From: Flavobacteriales bacterium | Lineage (GTDB): Bacteria > Bacteroidota > Bacteroidia > Flavobacteriales_D > Crocinitomicaceae | NCBI GenBank assembly: GCA_013373595.1 | Contig: JABXHO010000008.1 | Coordinates: forward strand, 1 to 32,960 | Direction: 5' to 3' | Length of the DNA: 32,960 nt | Shown: in pieces, positions 9,141 to 17,547 of the stretch | How the letters are laid out: every line of letters begins with the position of its first letter | Position numbering within the stretch: the first letter of the stretch is position 1 | The notes under the pieces: model-generated | Databases searched by the model: none | The model's input: the letters and a program-made list of their open reading frames with translations, nothing else | What the model was told of the DNA's origin: nothing | Position numbers and translations under genes: made by a program

Positions 9141-9908
9141 CTATAAATCAGGTGGTTTGCAGGTAGGTGGACAAGGACGAGAATACTCAATAAAGGTTTC
9201 TTTTTGTGTCACCTCCAACACACCATGTTTGTTTAACACTCCATTTGGATCTCGCAAATGTCCAAACCCTAACACGGGCGTAAAAGAGATCAACTCCTTG
9301 TTTCCAAATTTGTTCATATCCACGCCCGGATACATCCTAATCTTTTGAATATTTGGTTCCGAAATCAATGGAGAGCTACCCGTCTCGATTTCTCTGTTTA
9401 TCGCATTGATGAACTCAATCATGTCTTCATTGATAATGAATTCATGCACACGAACCATTTGATTCAAGCTCACTCCATCATCCGTTCGTGCTTGGGCGAT
9501 AAATAGATCATCTATATTCATGATGTCCAATTTGTTCCAATTATCCTGAATCATTTCTTTGAATATTCCTGGGACAAATTCCGATTGAATTCTAAGTTCA
9601 GAAAAGGCAACGGGTTCAAGAGGGAAGTACATTATTTTCGTATTTCCTTTGCATGCTATTTCAAGAATGGGATAAAATGTGAAATCATCTGTTGCCTCCA
9701 ACGACTTGAGAGCTAGACATATTTTCATTTTCTCAATCTCTTTCAGTTTCGTGAACAAATCGAGGAATTTATAGTCCATCTCAAAATGGTGCACCCTCCT
9801 GTGTTGAAATGAGTCTTCTTTACAGTATTCATGAAAATGATCGGCAAGCTTTAATACGCTTTGCTTTTTCCATAAACTGATGTGATTTTCATAATCAGTG
9901 GTTGTCAT
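9141..9908 (-). CDS. Unknown soluble protein of the two-component operon
   Basis: This 255-residue protein has no signal peptide or membrane segment, so it is probably cytoplasmic. I do not recognise its family. The N-terminal third is helix-like, with a histidine-rich patch around residues 23-43 (HFHEYCKED, then RRVHHFEMDYKF). The middle looks alpha/beta. The extreme C-terminus is unusual: PCPPTCKPPDL, a short Cys-Pro tail with two cysteines four residues apart. The gene sits 11 bases after the response regulator and 26 bases before the 7-TM gene with no terminator, so it is very probably co-transcribed with a complete signalling pathway. It could be an accessory regulator or an output of that pathway; the sequence does not distinguish these. 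Confidence 0.8.
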   Translation of the reverse strand: MTTTDYENHISLWKKQSVLKLADHFHEYCKEDSFQHRRVHHFEMDYKFLDLFTKLKEIEKMKICLALKSLEATDDFTFYPILEIACKGNTKIMYFPLEPVAFSELRIQSEFVPGIFKEMIQDNWNKLDIMNIDDLFIAQARTDDGVSLNQMVRVHEFIINEDMIEFINAINREIETGSSPLISEPNIQKIRMYPGVDMNKFGNKELISFTPVLGFGHLRDPNGVLNKHGVLEVTQKETFIEYSRPCPPTCKPPDL

Positions 9909-9919
9909 GCATTTTCTAT

Positions 9920-10585
9920 TTAAATTGATATGATATTTTCCTTAATGGCTTTCATGATTAACCCTGCCGAATTTTTCACACCCAACTTACTCATCAGGTT
10001 TTTTCGGTAGCCTTCAATGGTTCGCGTACTCAAGAAAAAGTGTTCGGCAATTTCGGGCGTTGTGTGTTCTTTGGAAATTAAGCGTAGGACTTCTAATTCT
10101 CGCTTAGTTAGTTGGTAAGGGTTGTTGAGTTGCGGGACTGTATCTTCCTTTTGTTGAACTTGTTTCAACAGGACTTTCGAAACGTGTGGACTTAAATAAT
10201 TTCCTTCTTCAAAAGTTGTTTTTAGTGCGATTTCCAACTCACTTTGACTGGAGTCTTTGGGTAGATAAGCATTTGCTCCTATTTCCATTAGATACGAAAT
10301 CATGCGATCTTCGCCGTGCATCGTCAACATGATGATTTTCACATCAGGGTAGGATTCTTTTAGCTTCTTGATGATTTCTATCCCGTCAGAATCTCCTAGT
10401 TCCAAATCCAATAAAATGATGTCTGGAACGGTTGTTTTCAACTGGGTAAAAAACTCACGTTCACTCGATGCTTCTAACACAAAGGAAATCCAAGGGGTTT
10501 GTGACAGTAATGATTTTATTCCTTCTCGAAATAGTTGATGATCGTCGATTAATCCTACGTGAATGGTGGCGTTCTCTGAAGTCAT
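9920..10585 (-). CDS. LuxR/NarL-family response regulator
   Basis: This 221-residue DNA-binding regulator has an N-terminal receiver domain (residues about 8-128) with acidic residues D14-D15, phosphoacceptor D60 (DIILLDLELG), T88 (MLTMHG) and K110 (YLPKDSS). Its C-terminal LuxR-type helix-turn-helix (about 157-216) contains LTKRELEVLRLIS and TRTIEGYRKNLMSKLGV. All conserved receiver residues are present, so it should be phosphorylatable. The cognate kinase is most likely the NarL-type kinase at the end of the same operon. The start at 10585 (MTSENATIHVGLIDD) places the receiver domain correctly; the longer frame to 10678 would add about 31 residues unlike any receiver domain and run into the terminator region. 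It is the first gene of the four-gene operon. Confidence 0.93.
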   Translation of the reverse strand: MTSENATIHVGLIDDHQLFREGIKSLLSQTPWISFVLEASSEREFFTQLKTTVPDIILLDLELGDSDGIEIIKKLKESYPDVKIIMLTMHGEDRMISYLMEIGANAYLPKDSSQSELEIALKTTFEEGNYLSPHVSKVLLKQVQQKEDTVPQLNNPYQLTKRELEVLRLISKEHTTPEIAEHFFLSTRTIEGYRKNLMSKLGVKNSAGLIMKAIKENIISI

Positions 10586-10662
10586 ATAACATCTGGCTAT
10601 GCTTCTAATATAAACGTTTGTTTGCAGATTCCTTTCCGAGGACATGGAAAAAAGGTATAAAG

Positions 10663-10695
10663 AAAAAATCCCAAGCACAGAAGCTTAGGATTTTT
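10663..10695 (-). terminator. Intrinsic terminator after the 135-residue gene
   Basis: The arms 10664-10676 and 10683-10695 pair (AAAAATCC and AAGC against GCTT and GGATTTTT) with one C-A mismatch and a six-base loop. A U-run follows on the minus strand. It lies 22 bases after the stop of the upstream gene and isolates it from the response-regulator operon. Confidence 0.75.
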
Positions 10696-10717
10696 AGGTC
10701 GATGGAATTGAAATGGC

Positions 10718-11125
10718 TTAATCCATTTGCATTTTATGTCCTTGAGGCCACAAACCGACTTTAGCGCTAACAGGTCGATCGACAGCAACCCATGTGTACA
10801 GTCGTTCAGTATCCAATTCGATTTTCACTCTTGAGTCGTGAATAACCAATGTGTTTCCAACTGTTATGTATGATACGTTGTCTCGACGGTCGTTGTTTAG
10901 AACTACTGAACACACTCCAGAAGGTGCTTCATCAGCCATGATAATTTCGATTTCACCTTCAATCTTAACGATGAAATTCGCATATCCTTTGACGTGTAGA
11001 TGTAAAGGAGTCAATGCCAGAAGTGTTGCTTCTCCCGGAATTTTCACTCGGAATCGGTGTTCGTAAAGATCAAATTTCATTCCTTCTCGTGCTCCTTCCC
11101 AAACGAATTTTTTAAGATTTGCCAT
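10718..11125 (-). CDS. Conserved-looking small protein of unknown function
   Basis: This 135-residue protein has no signal peptide, membrane helix or motif that I recognise. It begins MANLKKFVWEGAREGMKFDLYEHRFRV and looks beta-strand-rich throughout (alternating hydrophobics in TLLALTPLHLHVKGYANFIV, then EIEIIMADEA and NTLVIHDSRVKIEL), with a compact C-terminus ending GLWPQGHKMQMD. A small cytoplasmic beta-barrel or sandwich is a reasonable guess only. It stands alone: a terminator follows it and 194 bases separate it from the TonB receptor upstream. The intergenic stretch 11126-11319 shows no gene or strong hairpin. Typical codon use and clean boundaries support a real gene. Confidence 0.75.
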   Translation of the reverse strand: MANLKKFVWEGAREGMKFDLYEHRFRVKIPGEATLLALTPLHLHVKGYANFIVKIEGEIEIIMADEAPSGVCSVVLNNDRRDNVSYITVGNTLVIHDSRVKIELDTERLYTWVAVDRPVSAKVGLWPQGHKMQMD

Positions 11126-11319
11126 GATAGTTATTTTTTAAGTTAAGTCTCCTACTCTGTTTCAGGTTTTCGGAATCCCCCGTGTTGTTATCAATTGATG
11201 AAACAAAGGTGGGGAGTTGAACGCCCAGAAAATAGACCAGAACTACGGGAAATCCATTTGCGGGAAATACGGGGTTGATGATTTAGCAAACGTACAACCT
11301 CATCCTTCTTGGTGTCGGA

Positions 11320-13683
11320 TTAAAACTTGACCCGATAAATCAGGTTGGGAACAAGCGATAACTGTGTGAACTGCTCCACTTTGTTGTTTCTCTCATTGTA
11401 GTATTCTGAAACAACCGCTTGGTGATTCGTCAGGTTTTGAACATCTATTTTAATGGAGTGACTTGTGTTTTTCATATCTACTCTGTACGTCAGTCCCAGG
11501 TTTAAGAAGAAAATGTCTTCGCCTTTTGCCGAAAGAGGTCGATCGTTTTGATAAACGGTGTAACCATTTGCTTGAGATGCTGCCAAATCAATGGGCGTGT
11601 ATCTATTTCCTCCAATGAGGGAAACTTTGGTATTCACGCCGAAGGTCTTGTTCTTCTTTTTCCCAAACTTGAATTCTTTTCCGAGTAAAATATTGGATGC
11701 GTAATTGGCATCATAGCGAGAACTACGTTCGATGCCATCCAATGCGGTATAGGTTGATTTATACAACGATCCCGTTACTAGGAAATAAAAGTTATTACTG
11801 AAAAAGCGTTCGAGTGTGAGTTCTGCTCCATAGTTTTTCCCTGTTCCTTCGTTCACTAATTCAATATCTGGAATACCTGAGGAGGAATTGATGAGCGAGT
11901 AGCTGCTGGTTGAGTCGTTGTGCACTGGAATATTGTACAAGTGCTGATGATACACCTCTGTTTTCACGTGGAGATTTTCACTCAATTGAAAGCCGTAGCC
12001 CGCAACAAAATGATTGCTCTTAGACAGCCCTAAATTTCGATTGGGCGTCCAGTACGTTCCATCAGGCTGCAATTCGTTGTACAAATACGAAGAAATGCTC
12101 TCTGCTCGACTATGCATTCCATACCCCAAGGATACCGTATGTCGAGCTGCAGGTTTCCACTTTACCCCAAATCGAGGTTCGATAGCGCTGCTATTATTGA
12201 GAAGGAAATTGGTGTAATGCATTCCCGAAACAAATGTAAGGTTGTTGCTGAATCGGTACTTCCAACTCACAAAGGACTGCAAAATTCCAGCATTTCCAGA
12301 AGCATCAAGGGTTTTGGAAAGCGTTCCATCTTCATCTTTGTCTGAGAAAATTAGATACTCGAAAAAGGACTGTGTATAGGTAACTCCTACTTGGAAAATG
12401 TTTTTCTGATTGTATTTGTAATTCACAATCGACTGTCCTTTTAATTTGTGATTTCCGAAGGAATCGTTGAAGGAATTGTAAAGCACACTGCTATCCGATT
12501 TGATCTCCTCGGCAATTTCTTTACTTCCATAGGTTGTTGCGGCAGCATAGCTTTGCACGTATATTTTCGGATTGATTACATACAAATGTTTCACGCCTAC
12601 AACTCCCATTCTCGATCCGAAATCGTAGCGCCCGAATACCTTTTCGGTTTCATCATCTTGATCCGTTTGAATGATGTGACTAATTCCTCCCAAGCCAATC
12701 ACAGAAAATCGTCCGGCCTTCTTTGTGGGCAAATCCAACTTGAAGGAAGCATCTTGATAAATTGGAATTCCGTCAAAATCAAGCAACCCTGCTTTATCCA
12801 AAATTGCAATACTCGAATATCGATAGTTGACGAGATACGATCCTCTGTACCCTTTTTTGAACGGGCCTTCCAAGGTGGCATCAATTCCTAAAATTCCAGC
12901 GGAAAAGGTATACTCTCTTTTTTCGTTGTTGCCCTTTCTGAATCGGACATCGAACACACCCGATAAAGCATTTCCGTATTCAGGAGCAAACGCCCCCGAG
13001 AAGAAATCGGAGTTAGCGAGCATGGCACCATTCAATGCATTCACGGGGCCGCCCGTCGATCCTTCTCCTCCGAAATGGTTTGGGTTGGGAATATCAATTC
13101 CATCCAATCTCCACAAAATACCACGAGGTGAATTTCCCCGCACCACAATATCGTTATCACCTTCGGCATTTCCCGTAACTCCAGCAAAGCCAGAAACCAT
13201 TCGAGCCGGATCATTTAAGGAACCTGCATAGCGATTCGTTTCTTCCACCGAGAACGTTTTGGCGCTGACGGTGGCCATTTTATTGATCGATTCTGATTTA
13301 TCTTTGACTGCTTTTACCTGAACATCTTCCATTTCCTGAATTTCTTCGACCATTTCCAAGTTCAAGATTTTCTCTTTTCCCGATTCCACTAAAACGGAAG
13401 GCAGATTGATCTCTTGGTACCCCATTGCTGTAATTTTGAGGTGTACTCTACCCACTTTGACATTCTCAATGGTGAAATCGCCGTTTTCATCCGCAATTGC
13501 TCCTTGGATGGGAGATGTTCCTATCACGATAACTTTTGCCCCGAAAACGGGAATTTTGGAATCGGTATCAGTGATTGTACCTCGAATGGTTTGGGTTAAA
13601 TCCTGCGCATACGTGACGCTAAAAAGTAAAATAAAAAATGTGAATATTAGGTTCTGTTTGGTGTTCATCTTTGTACGTTTCAA
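11320..13683 (-). CDS. TonB-dependent outer-membrane receptor
   Basis: This 787-residue protein begins with a signal peptide (through about residue 26, ending VTYAQ). A carboxypeptidase-regulatory-like domain follows at about 30-112 (GTITDTDSKIPVFGAKVIVIGT). The plug domain is at about 135-250 (NDIVVRGNSPRGILWRLDGIDIPNPNHFGGEG). The remainder is a long beta-barrel that ends in an aromatic residue (LIYRVKF), typical of outer-membrane proteins. Such receptors use TonB energy to import large or scarce substrates. No SusD-like partner or substrate-specific gene lies beside it, so the substrate is unknown. A second ATG five codons in (13668) also gives a good signal peptide and may be the true start. 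The protease operon ends 121 bases upstream; co-transcription is not indicated. Confidence 0.9.
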   Translation of the reverse strand: MKRTKMNTKQNLIFTFFILLFSVTYAQDLTQTIRGTITDTDSKIPVFGAKVIVIGTSPIQGAIADENGDFTIENVKVGRVHLKITAMGYQEINLPSVLVESGKEKILNLEMVEEIQEMEDVQVKAVKDKSESINKMATVSAKTFSVEETNRYAGSLNDPARMVSGFAGVTGNAEGDNDIVVRGNSPRGILWRLDGIDIPNPNHFGGEGSTGGPVNALNGAMLANSDFFSGAFAPEYGNALSGVFDVRFRKGNNEKREYTFSAGILGIDATLEGPFKKGYRGSYLVNYRYSSIAILDKAGLLDFDGIPIYQDASFKLDLPTKKAGRFSVIGLGGISHIIQTDQDDETEKVFGRYDFGSRMGVVGVKHLYVINPKIYVQSYAAATTYGSKEIAEEIKSDSSVLYNSFNDSFGNHKLKGQSIVNYKYNQKNIFQVGVTYTQSFFEYLIFSDKDEDGTLSKTLDASGNAGILQSFVSWKYRFSNNLTFVSGMHYTNFLLNNSSAIEPRFGVKWKPAARHTVSLGYGMHSRAESISSYLYNELQPDGTYWTPNRNLGLSKSNHFVAGYGFQLSENLHVKTEVYHQHLYNIPVHNDSTSSYSLINSSSGIPDIELVNEGTGKNYGAELTLERFFSNNFYFLVTGSLYKSTYTALDGIERSSRYDANYASNILLGKEFKFGKKKNKTFGVNTKVSLIGGNRYTPIDLAASQANGYTVYQNDRPLSAKGEDIFFLNLGLTYRVDMKNTSHSIKIDVQNLTNHQAVVSEYYNERNNKVEQFTQLSLVPNLIYRVKF

Positions 13684-13804
13684 TGTTACGTACTTAAGAC
13701 AACAGAAAAATGAAATTCCCCTACGTATGACTTTGTGCCAGTCTGTGTTCGCTATTGAATATTCACACCTTCACCTCCAAAAACACCTTCTACATTGACG
13801 TAAA

Positions 13805-15352
13805 TTACAGACTTAGGTCAATATTAAGACCTTTCAATACATCTTCAATAGGAACCGTAAATCCGACCCCTTCCACATTATCAAAGTTGGCTTTTGCGTT
13901 GAGAATACCAATAATATGACCTTTTTCATTCAGCATAATTCCACCTGAGTTACCGACACTCATGGGAACGTCTGACTGAATAAAGGGTTTATCCTGAAAT
14001 GTTCTAAAACCAGAAACCACACCACTCGCTACATACTTATCCAGTGCCTCGATACTTGAAAAGCTAAGTGCGAAAACTTGATCTCCCACATTTGGAGGAG
14101 CGACTTGGTGCCAATTAATAGGAGTTAATTGATCCGATTCTACTTTCAGTAAGGCTAGGTTCAGCTGCGCATTTGTACTTACAACTTTCGTTGGTTTCCA
14201 ATCACCGTTAATTTGAACCATGACACTATCACCACTTGAAATTGCTTGATAACTCGTTACGATATACCCTTCATTCGAAAGTACCGTCCCGGAGTACAAC
14301 CCGTCTCCTGCAGATAAACGAACAATGGATTGTATCTGCTGCTCCAGTTGAATGGCATTATCCGAATTGAGCATATTCACGTCAAGACTCGTTAACGGGT
14401 TACTTCCTCCAGTTGCGAGATCTGCATCGAATTGAACCAACTCTTTAAACTCAGGATCTTTATGCAACTCTATCATGGCGTATTCGATGGCATCTTTTAC
14501 CGAAGCCTTGAATTCAGAACTTTCAAAATTTGCCGAGCTCAATCGTAAATCAGAGGTTCCATAAGTGGTCGTTTGATACAGGCGATTTCCAAATCCATCA
14601 TACAACACCCATTGGACATCCACATCGATAAAGAAGCCCGCTTTTCGGCTTTTCTTCAGTCCAGCCACACTTGTTTCTAGCGTTTTTATTTCAGAAGTTA
14701 AGTATAAACTATTCCATGAGGAGGCGATTACATTTTCGGCGGTATCTGAATATCCGTATGAGAGCAAAATATCATTCATATCATGTTTGAACAGAGGGAC
14801 ATCGTACAACATTTTGCCATCTGCCTTGTATTCATACACAGATTTATCTCGTTTCATTTTCCCGAGAGATTGATAGTATTTCCCCAATACATCTCCCTGA
14901 TTGATATTTACAATGACATCTTGTACCCAGATGTACTTTTCGTTTTCTTGCTTTTGAGGAAGCTGTATAAGTGCAGGAAATTCGTAGGAACCTTTGAACC
15001 TCATCATTTTCTTTTGAGCCGTCGCGTCAATCATCAGTCCAACAAGACCGGCTCCCCAATAGCCAAGTGCCGCCAAATCAGCATAAATCAGAAAGCTTGT
15101 ATTTTCTGCGGAGATTACACTGTGTCTGGTTTTATACCCATCCTTTCTCGCTGAAATCGCATACTTCGTATCCTTCTGAAAAACTTCCTTGATGGTATCA
15201 TTCATCTTATTAGTTTCACCAATGTATATTTCGGCGTTTTCGGTAACGGAAGTCACCTTGATCTTTTGCTTTTTCCTTCCAAAAATGGTTACACATCCCG
15301 CAAGACTGAAAATGATGCACCACGCGATGATTGAACTAAAAACTCTTTTCAT
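13805..15352 (-). CDS. Trypsin-like pseudoprotease lipoprotein (third gene of protease operon)
   Basis: This 515-residue protein has a lipoprotein signal with lipobox SLAGC (lipidated C20). After that comes a PEGA-like strand-rich stretch (about 32-80), a hydrophobic segment around 90-108, and a middle domain (about 140-305) that resembles the middle of the preceding gene product. The C-terminal trypsin-like domain spans about 335-515. The serine motif is intact (SVGNSGG, S469). The histidine position reads TSYQ (Q369, where active relatives have TNYH), and the aspartate position reads LNLALLK (N398, where relatives have LDLAI). Two of three catalytic residues are therefore missing, and proteolysis is unlikely. 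A scaffold, substrate-binding or regulatory role is inferred. Its ATG overlaps the stop of the upstream gene by 4 bases (ATGA). Confidence 0.88.
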   Translation of the reverse strand: MKRVFSSIIAWCIIFSLAGCVTIFGRKKQKIKVTSVTENAEIYIGETNKMNDTIKEVFQKDTKYAISARKDGYKTRHSVISAENTSFLIYADLAALGYWGAGLVGLMIDATAQKKMMRFKGSYEFPALIQLPQKQENEKYIWVQDVIVNINQGDVLGKYYQSLGKMKRDKSVYEYKADGKMLYDVPLFKHDMNDILLSYGYSDTAENVIASSWNSLYLTSEIKTLETSVAGLKKSRKAGFFIDVDVQWVLYDGFGNRLYQTTTYGTSDLRLSSANFESSEFKASVKDAIEYAMIELHKDPEFKELVQFDADLATGGSNPLTSLDVNMLNSDNAIQLEQQIQSIVRLSAGDGLYSGTVLSNEGYIVTSYQAISSGDSVMVQINGDWKPTKVVSTNAQLNLALLKVESDQLTPINWHQVAPPNVGDQVFALSFSSIEALDKYVASGVVSGFRTFQDKPFIQSDVPMSVGNSGGIMLNEKGHIIGILNAKANFDNVEGVGFTVPIEDVLKGLNIDLSL

Positions 15353-16740
15353 TTGTACGAAATATTAATTCTTTCCAAAATTGACTTGGTAGCAATCGCA
15401 AAACCAATTCCTTCTAAGAAAAGACCGACGGCCTTAGCGTTCACCAACCCAATAAATTCCCCTTGTGCATTCACCAAAGCCCCACCGGAGTTTCCTCCAT
15501 TAATTTCTGCATCTGTTTGAATGTACTGCACTCCATTTAGGTCAAGATTAGACGAAACCACTCCTTTCGAGATAGATTGCGAAAGTCGCAAATCCACAGG
15601 AGTTCCAATCGCATAAACGGTTTCTCCAAGGCGCATGTCCTTTTCCTCTAGTGTAAAAAATGATGTACAAGCTTGTCCTGTTTCAATGATGGCGGCATCA
15701 AGAGATGGATCTCCCATTACCAATTTCCCCATGAGTGTGTCTCCCTGAAAACTCACCACTTTAATGGTGTCGCATTCGGCAATCACGTGATAATTGGTTA
15801 ACACGAGTCCGTTCTCCGAAACAAAACATCCACTACCGTGACCCTTTTCCGTGATCACTGTTGTTACCGATTTTCGGGCATCGGCGAAGGAAGCATGTTT
15901 TACTGTTGGACGAGCTATGCTCTGCAATTGGCTGAAAGGCTCTTGTTCTTCTTGTTCCAACTGCAATAGTCCTTTTTCTTGAACTTCCGATACAAATTGG
16001 CAAAGCACATCTTTCATCGCGTGCGCCATGTTCACCGAGTAGTTTTGACCTGTAGAATGTCGAGATTTAATCTTGAAGCTTTTCTTGACCAACTCTTTGT
16101 ATTGAATGTCGAGCAATTCGAGTCCAAATTGAATTTCGGAATAGGCAAATACACCCTGAAGCCGAATCACTTTGATGTTTTCTACTCTGATGTTCACCCG
16201 CACCGAATTTTCTGGAATGCTCAACGCGCTTAGTTTCGAACTGTGTCCCAACCCTTCGGTGTCCATAAAATCGGACATTTCGTAGTATATACGTCTCCAA
16301 TTAAGTCCCAGTTCGACATTTGCCATGTAGCTCGTCTTCGCATTTTGACCCAATCTGAAATCATCGTAATCATTGTATTTCAACACCTTGACTTCCTCTG
16401 GAAGAGAATCCGAATCGATTGAGTTGATCACAATCCGTTTATCCAATTCTGCCAACTCAGGAATTTTAGTTAGAGAGTCAAACTCAACAAGTACAGACCT
16501 CACTCTCGAATAGAGCACCGTTTCTGTTTTCGAAATGTATCCAGATTTCACATTTTCCAGAACAGCGACATCTTTCCCTAGTCTAATTCGAACAGAATTA
16601 CCCGTCATAGGGAGTGTATCTTTATAATCGACAACTATTTGTGTTCCTTCCATCGGAGAGGTGGCTGTCGAATAACCTTGTCCAAATGCACTACTTCCAT
16701 GGAAGTAGCAGAAGAGAAGTAAAAGTGTAAAAGTTTTCAT
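15349..16740 (-). CDS. Secreted trypsin-like serine protease with N-terminal extension (second gene of operon)
   Basis: This 463-residue protein has a signal peptide (about 1-19, ending SSAFGQ). A long N-terminal region (about 25-270) follows, of which residues 120-260 appear related to the middle domain of the next gene. The C-terminal HtrA/trypsin-like domain covers about 285-463. The triad is complete: H318 in LTNYHVI, D348 in DPSLDAAI, and S418 in NGGNSGGAL, with the GSGCFVSENG strand ahead of it. There is no PDZ domain, unlike DegP/HtrA. The product should act in the periplasm or at the outer membrane. The gene overlaps both neighbours by 4 bases (ATGA at 16737-16740 and 15349-15352), so translational coupling of all three genes is likely. 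The substrate is unknown. Confidence 0.9.
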   Translation of the reverse strand: MKTFTLLLLFCYFHGSSAFGQGYSTATSPMEGTQIVVDYKDTLPMTGNSVRIRLGKDVAVLENVKSGYISKTETVLYSRVRSVLVEFDSLTKIPELAELDKRIVINSIDSDSLPEEVKVLKYNDYDDFRLGQNAKTSYMANVELGLNWRRIYYEMSDFMDTEGLGHSSKLSALSIPENSVRVNIRVENIKVIRLQGVFAYSEIQFGLELLDIQYKELVKKSFKIKSRHSTGQNYSVNMAHAMKDVLCQFVSEVQEKGLLQLEQEEQEPFSQLQSIARPTVKHASFADARKSVTTVITEKGHGSGCFVSENGLVLTNYHVIAECDTIKVVSFQGDTLMGKLVMGDPSLDAAIIETGQACTSFFTLEEKDMRLGETVYAIGTPVDLRLSQSISKGVVSSNLDLNGVQYIQTDAEINGGNSGGALVNAQGEFIGLVNAKAVGLFLEGIGFAIATKSILERINISYK

Positions 16741-17423
16741 TCGCTTGAGAGTCGATCTAAAAGTTCCGTAATATATTTTGTCGGTATGGCAAAGCCGAGT
16801 CCTTCGATACCAAAACCATCAATTTTCGAAGAAACTACACCTAGGACTCGTCCATTTCTGTCCACCAATGGACCACCGCTATTCCCAGGGTTGACTTTTG
16901 CATCCGTCTGAATGATGGTCAAAGAATCAAGCTCGCGAACACCTGAAATGATTCCACTTCCCAAGCTATTTGAAAGCAATCTAGAAGTTGGAGAGCCAAT
17001 GACCATTACATCTGTACCGACTTCAACTGCATCCAATTCAGGAGAATCACTCATCGAAAAATACACCTCAGACGAGAAGGAAGGGCGCAGAATCGCTAAA
17101 TCCAACACCGAATCTCGAAGTGCAACAGACAAAGAAAACTTCTTTCCGCTGGATGATTTCGCTTCAACGCTATCCGCTTCTTCCACCACGTGATAATTTG
17201 TAACAACCAGATTGTCATCAATGAAAAAACCACTTCCATGTCCATCCTCTACGAGAATGGTAACAGACGCTTTTATGGCATCCTCCAAGTTGGAAACCCG
17301 CTTCGTTTGAAAGAGTTGATCTTTGGGTTGGGAGTTCGATTCTGCAATCGTATCATGCTGGGCAAAAACACTATGACCTAGAATGAAGATTAGAAAAGTT
17401 GAGGTTAGTGTATGTAAATTCAT
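16737..17423 (-). CDS. Secreted HtrA/trypsin-like serine protease (first gene of operon)
   Basis: This 228-residue protein is the simplest member of the trio: a signal peptide (about 1-21, ending SVFAQ), a short linker and one trypsin-like domain (about 45-228). The triad is complete, with H78 in TNYHVV, D108 in DSVLDLAIL and S182 in VNPGNSGGPL, matching the HtrA/DegP consensus closely. No PDZ domain follows, so regulation must differ from DegP. It is the first gene of the operon. Upstream, the metK terminator (17491-17524) insulates it, leaving about 67 bases for its own promoter; a short inverted repeat GTGTC-CTTT-GACAC (17436-17449) lies there. No Shine-Dalgarno sequence is evident before the ATG at 17423. 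Confidence 0.92.
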   Translation of the reverse strand: MNLHTLTSTFLIFILGHSVFAQHDTIAESNSQPKDQLFQTKRVSNLEDAIKASVTILVEDGHGSGFFIDDNLVVTNYHVVEEADSVEAKSSSGKKFSLSVALRDSVLDLAILRPSFSSEVYFSMSDSPELDAVEVGTDVMVIGSPTSRLLSNSLGSGIISGVRELDSLTIIQTDAKVNPGNSGGPLVDRNGRVLGVVSSKIDGFGIEGLGFAIPTKYITELLDRLSSE

Positions 17424-17490
17424 ATGTGTGGAGGCGTGTCCTTTGACACTTTGTAACGGTATTCTTAATCTTTAGTTTGCTCAAAATACA

Positions 17491-17524
17491 AAAATCCCGA
17501 CAACTCACCTGAGCGTCGGGATTC
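17491..17524 (-). terminator. Intrinsic terminator after metK
   Basis: AATCCCGAC (17493-17501) pairs perfectly with GTCGGGATT (17515-17523) over a 13-base loop. A TTTTTG tract follows on the minus strand. It lies 24 bases after the metK stop and separates metK from the protease operon. Confidence 0.87.
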
Positions 17525-17547
17525 AATATTTGACTAGCTTTTCAATC

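Noticed and set aside
11320-13683. SusC/SusD-type polysaccharide utilisation locus around the TonB receptor
   Set aside because: No SusD-like lipoprotein, glycoside hydrolase or sugar-sensing regulator lies beside it.
17436-17449. GTGTC-CTTT-GACAC inverted repeat before the protease operon
   Set aside because: Only a 5-bp stem; too short to call an operator without conservation, so it is only mentioned with the first protease gene.
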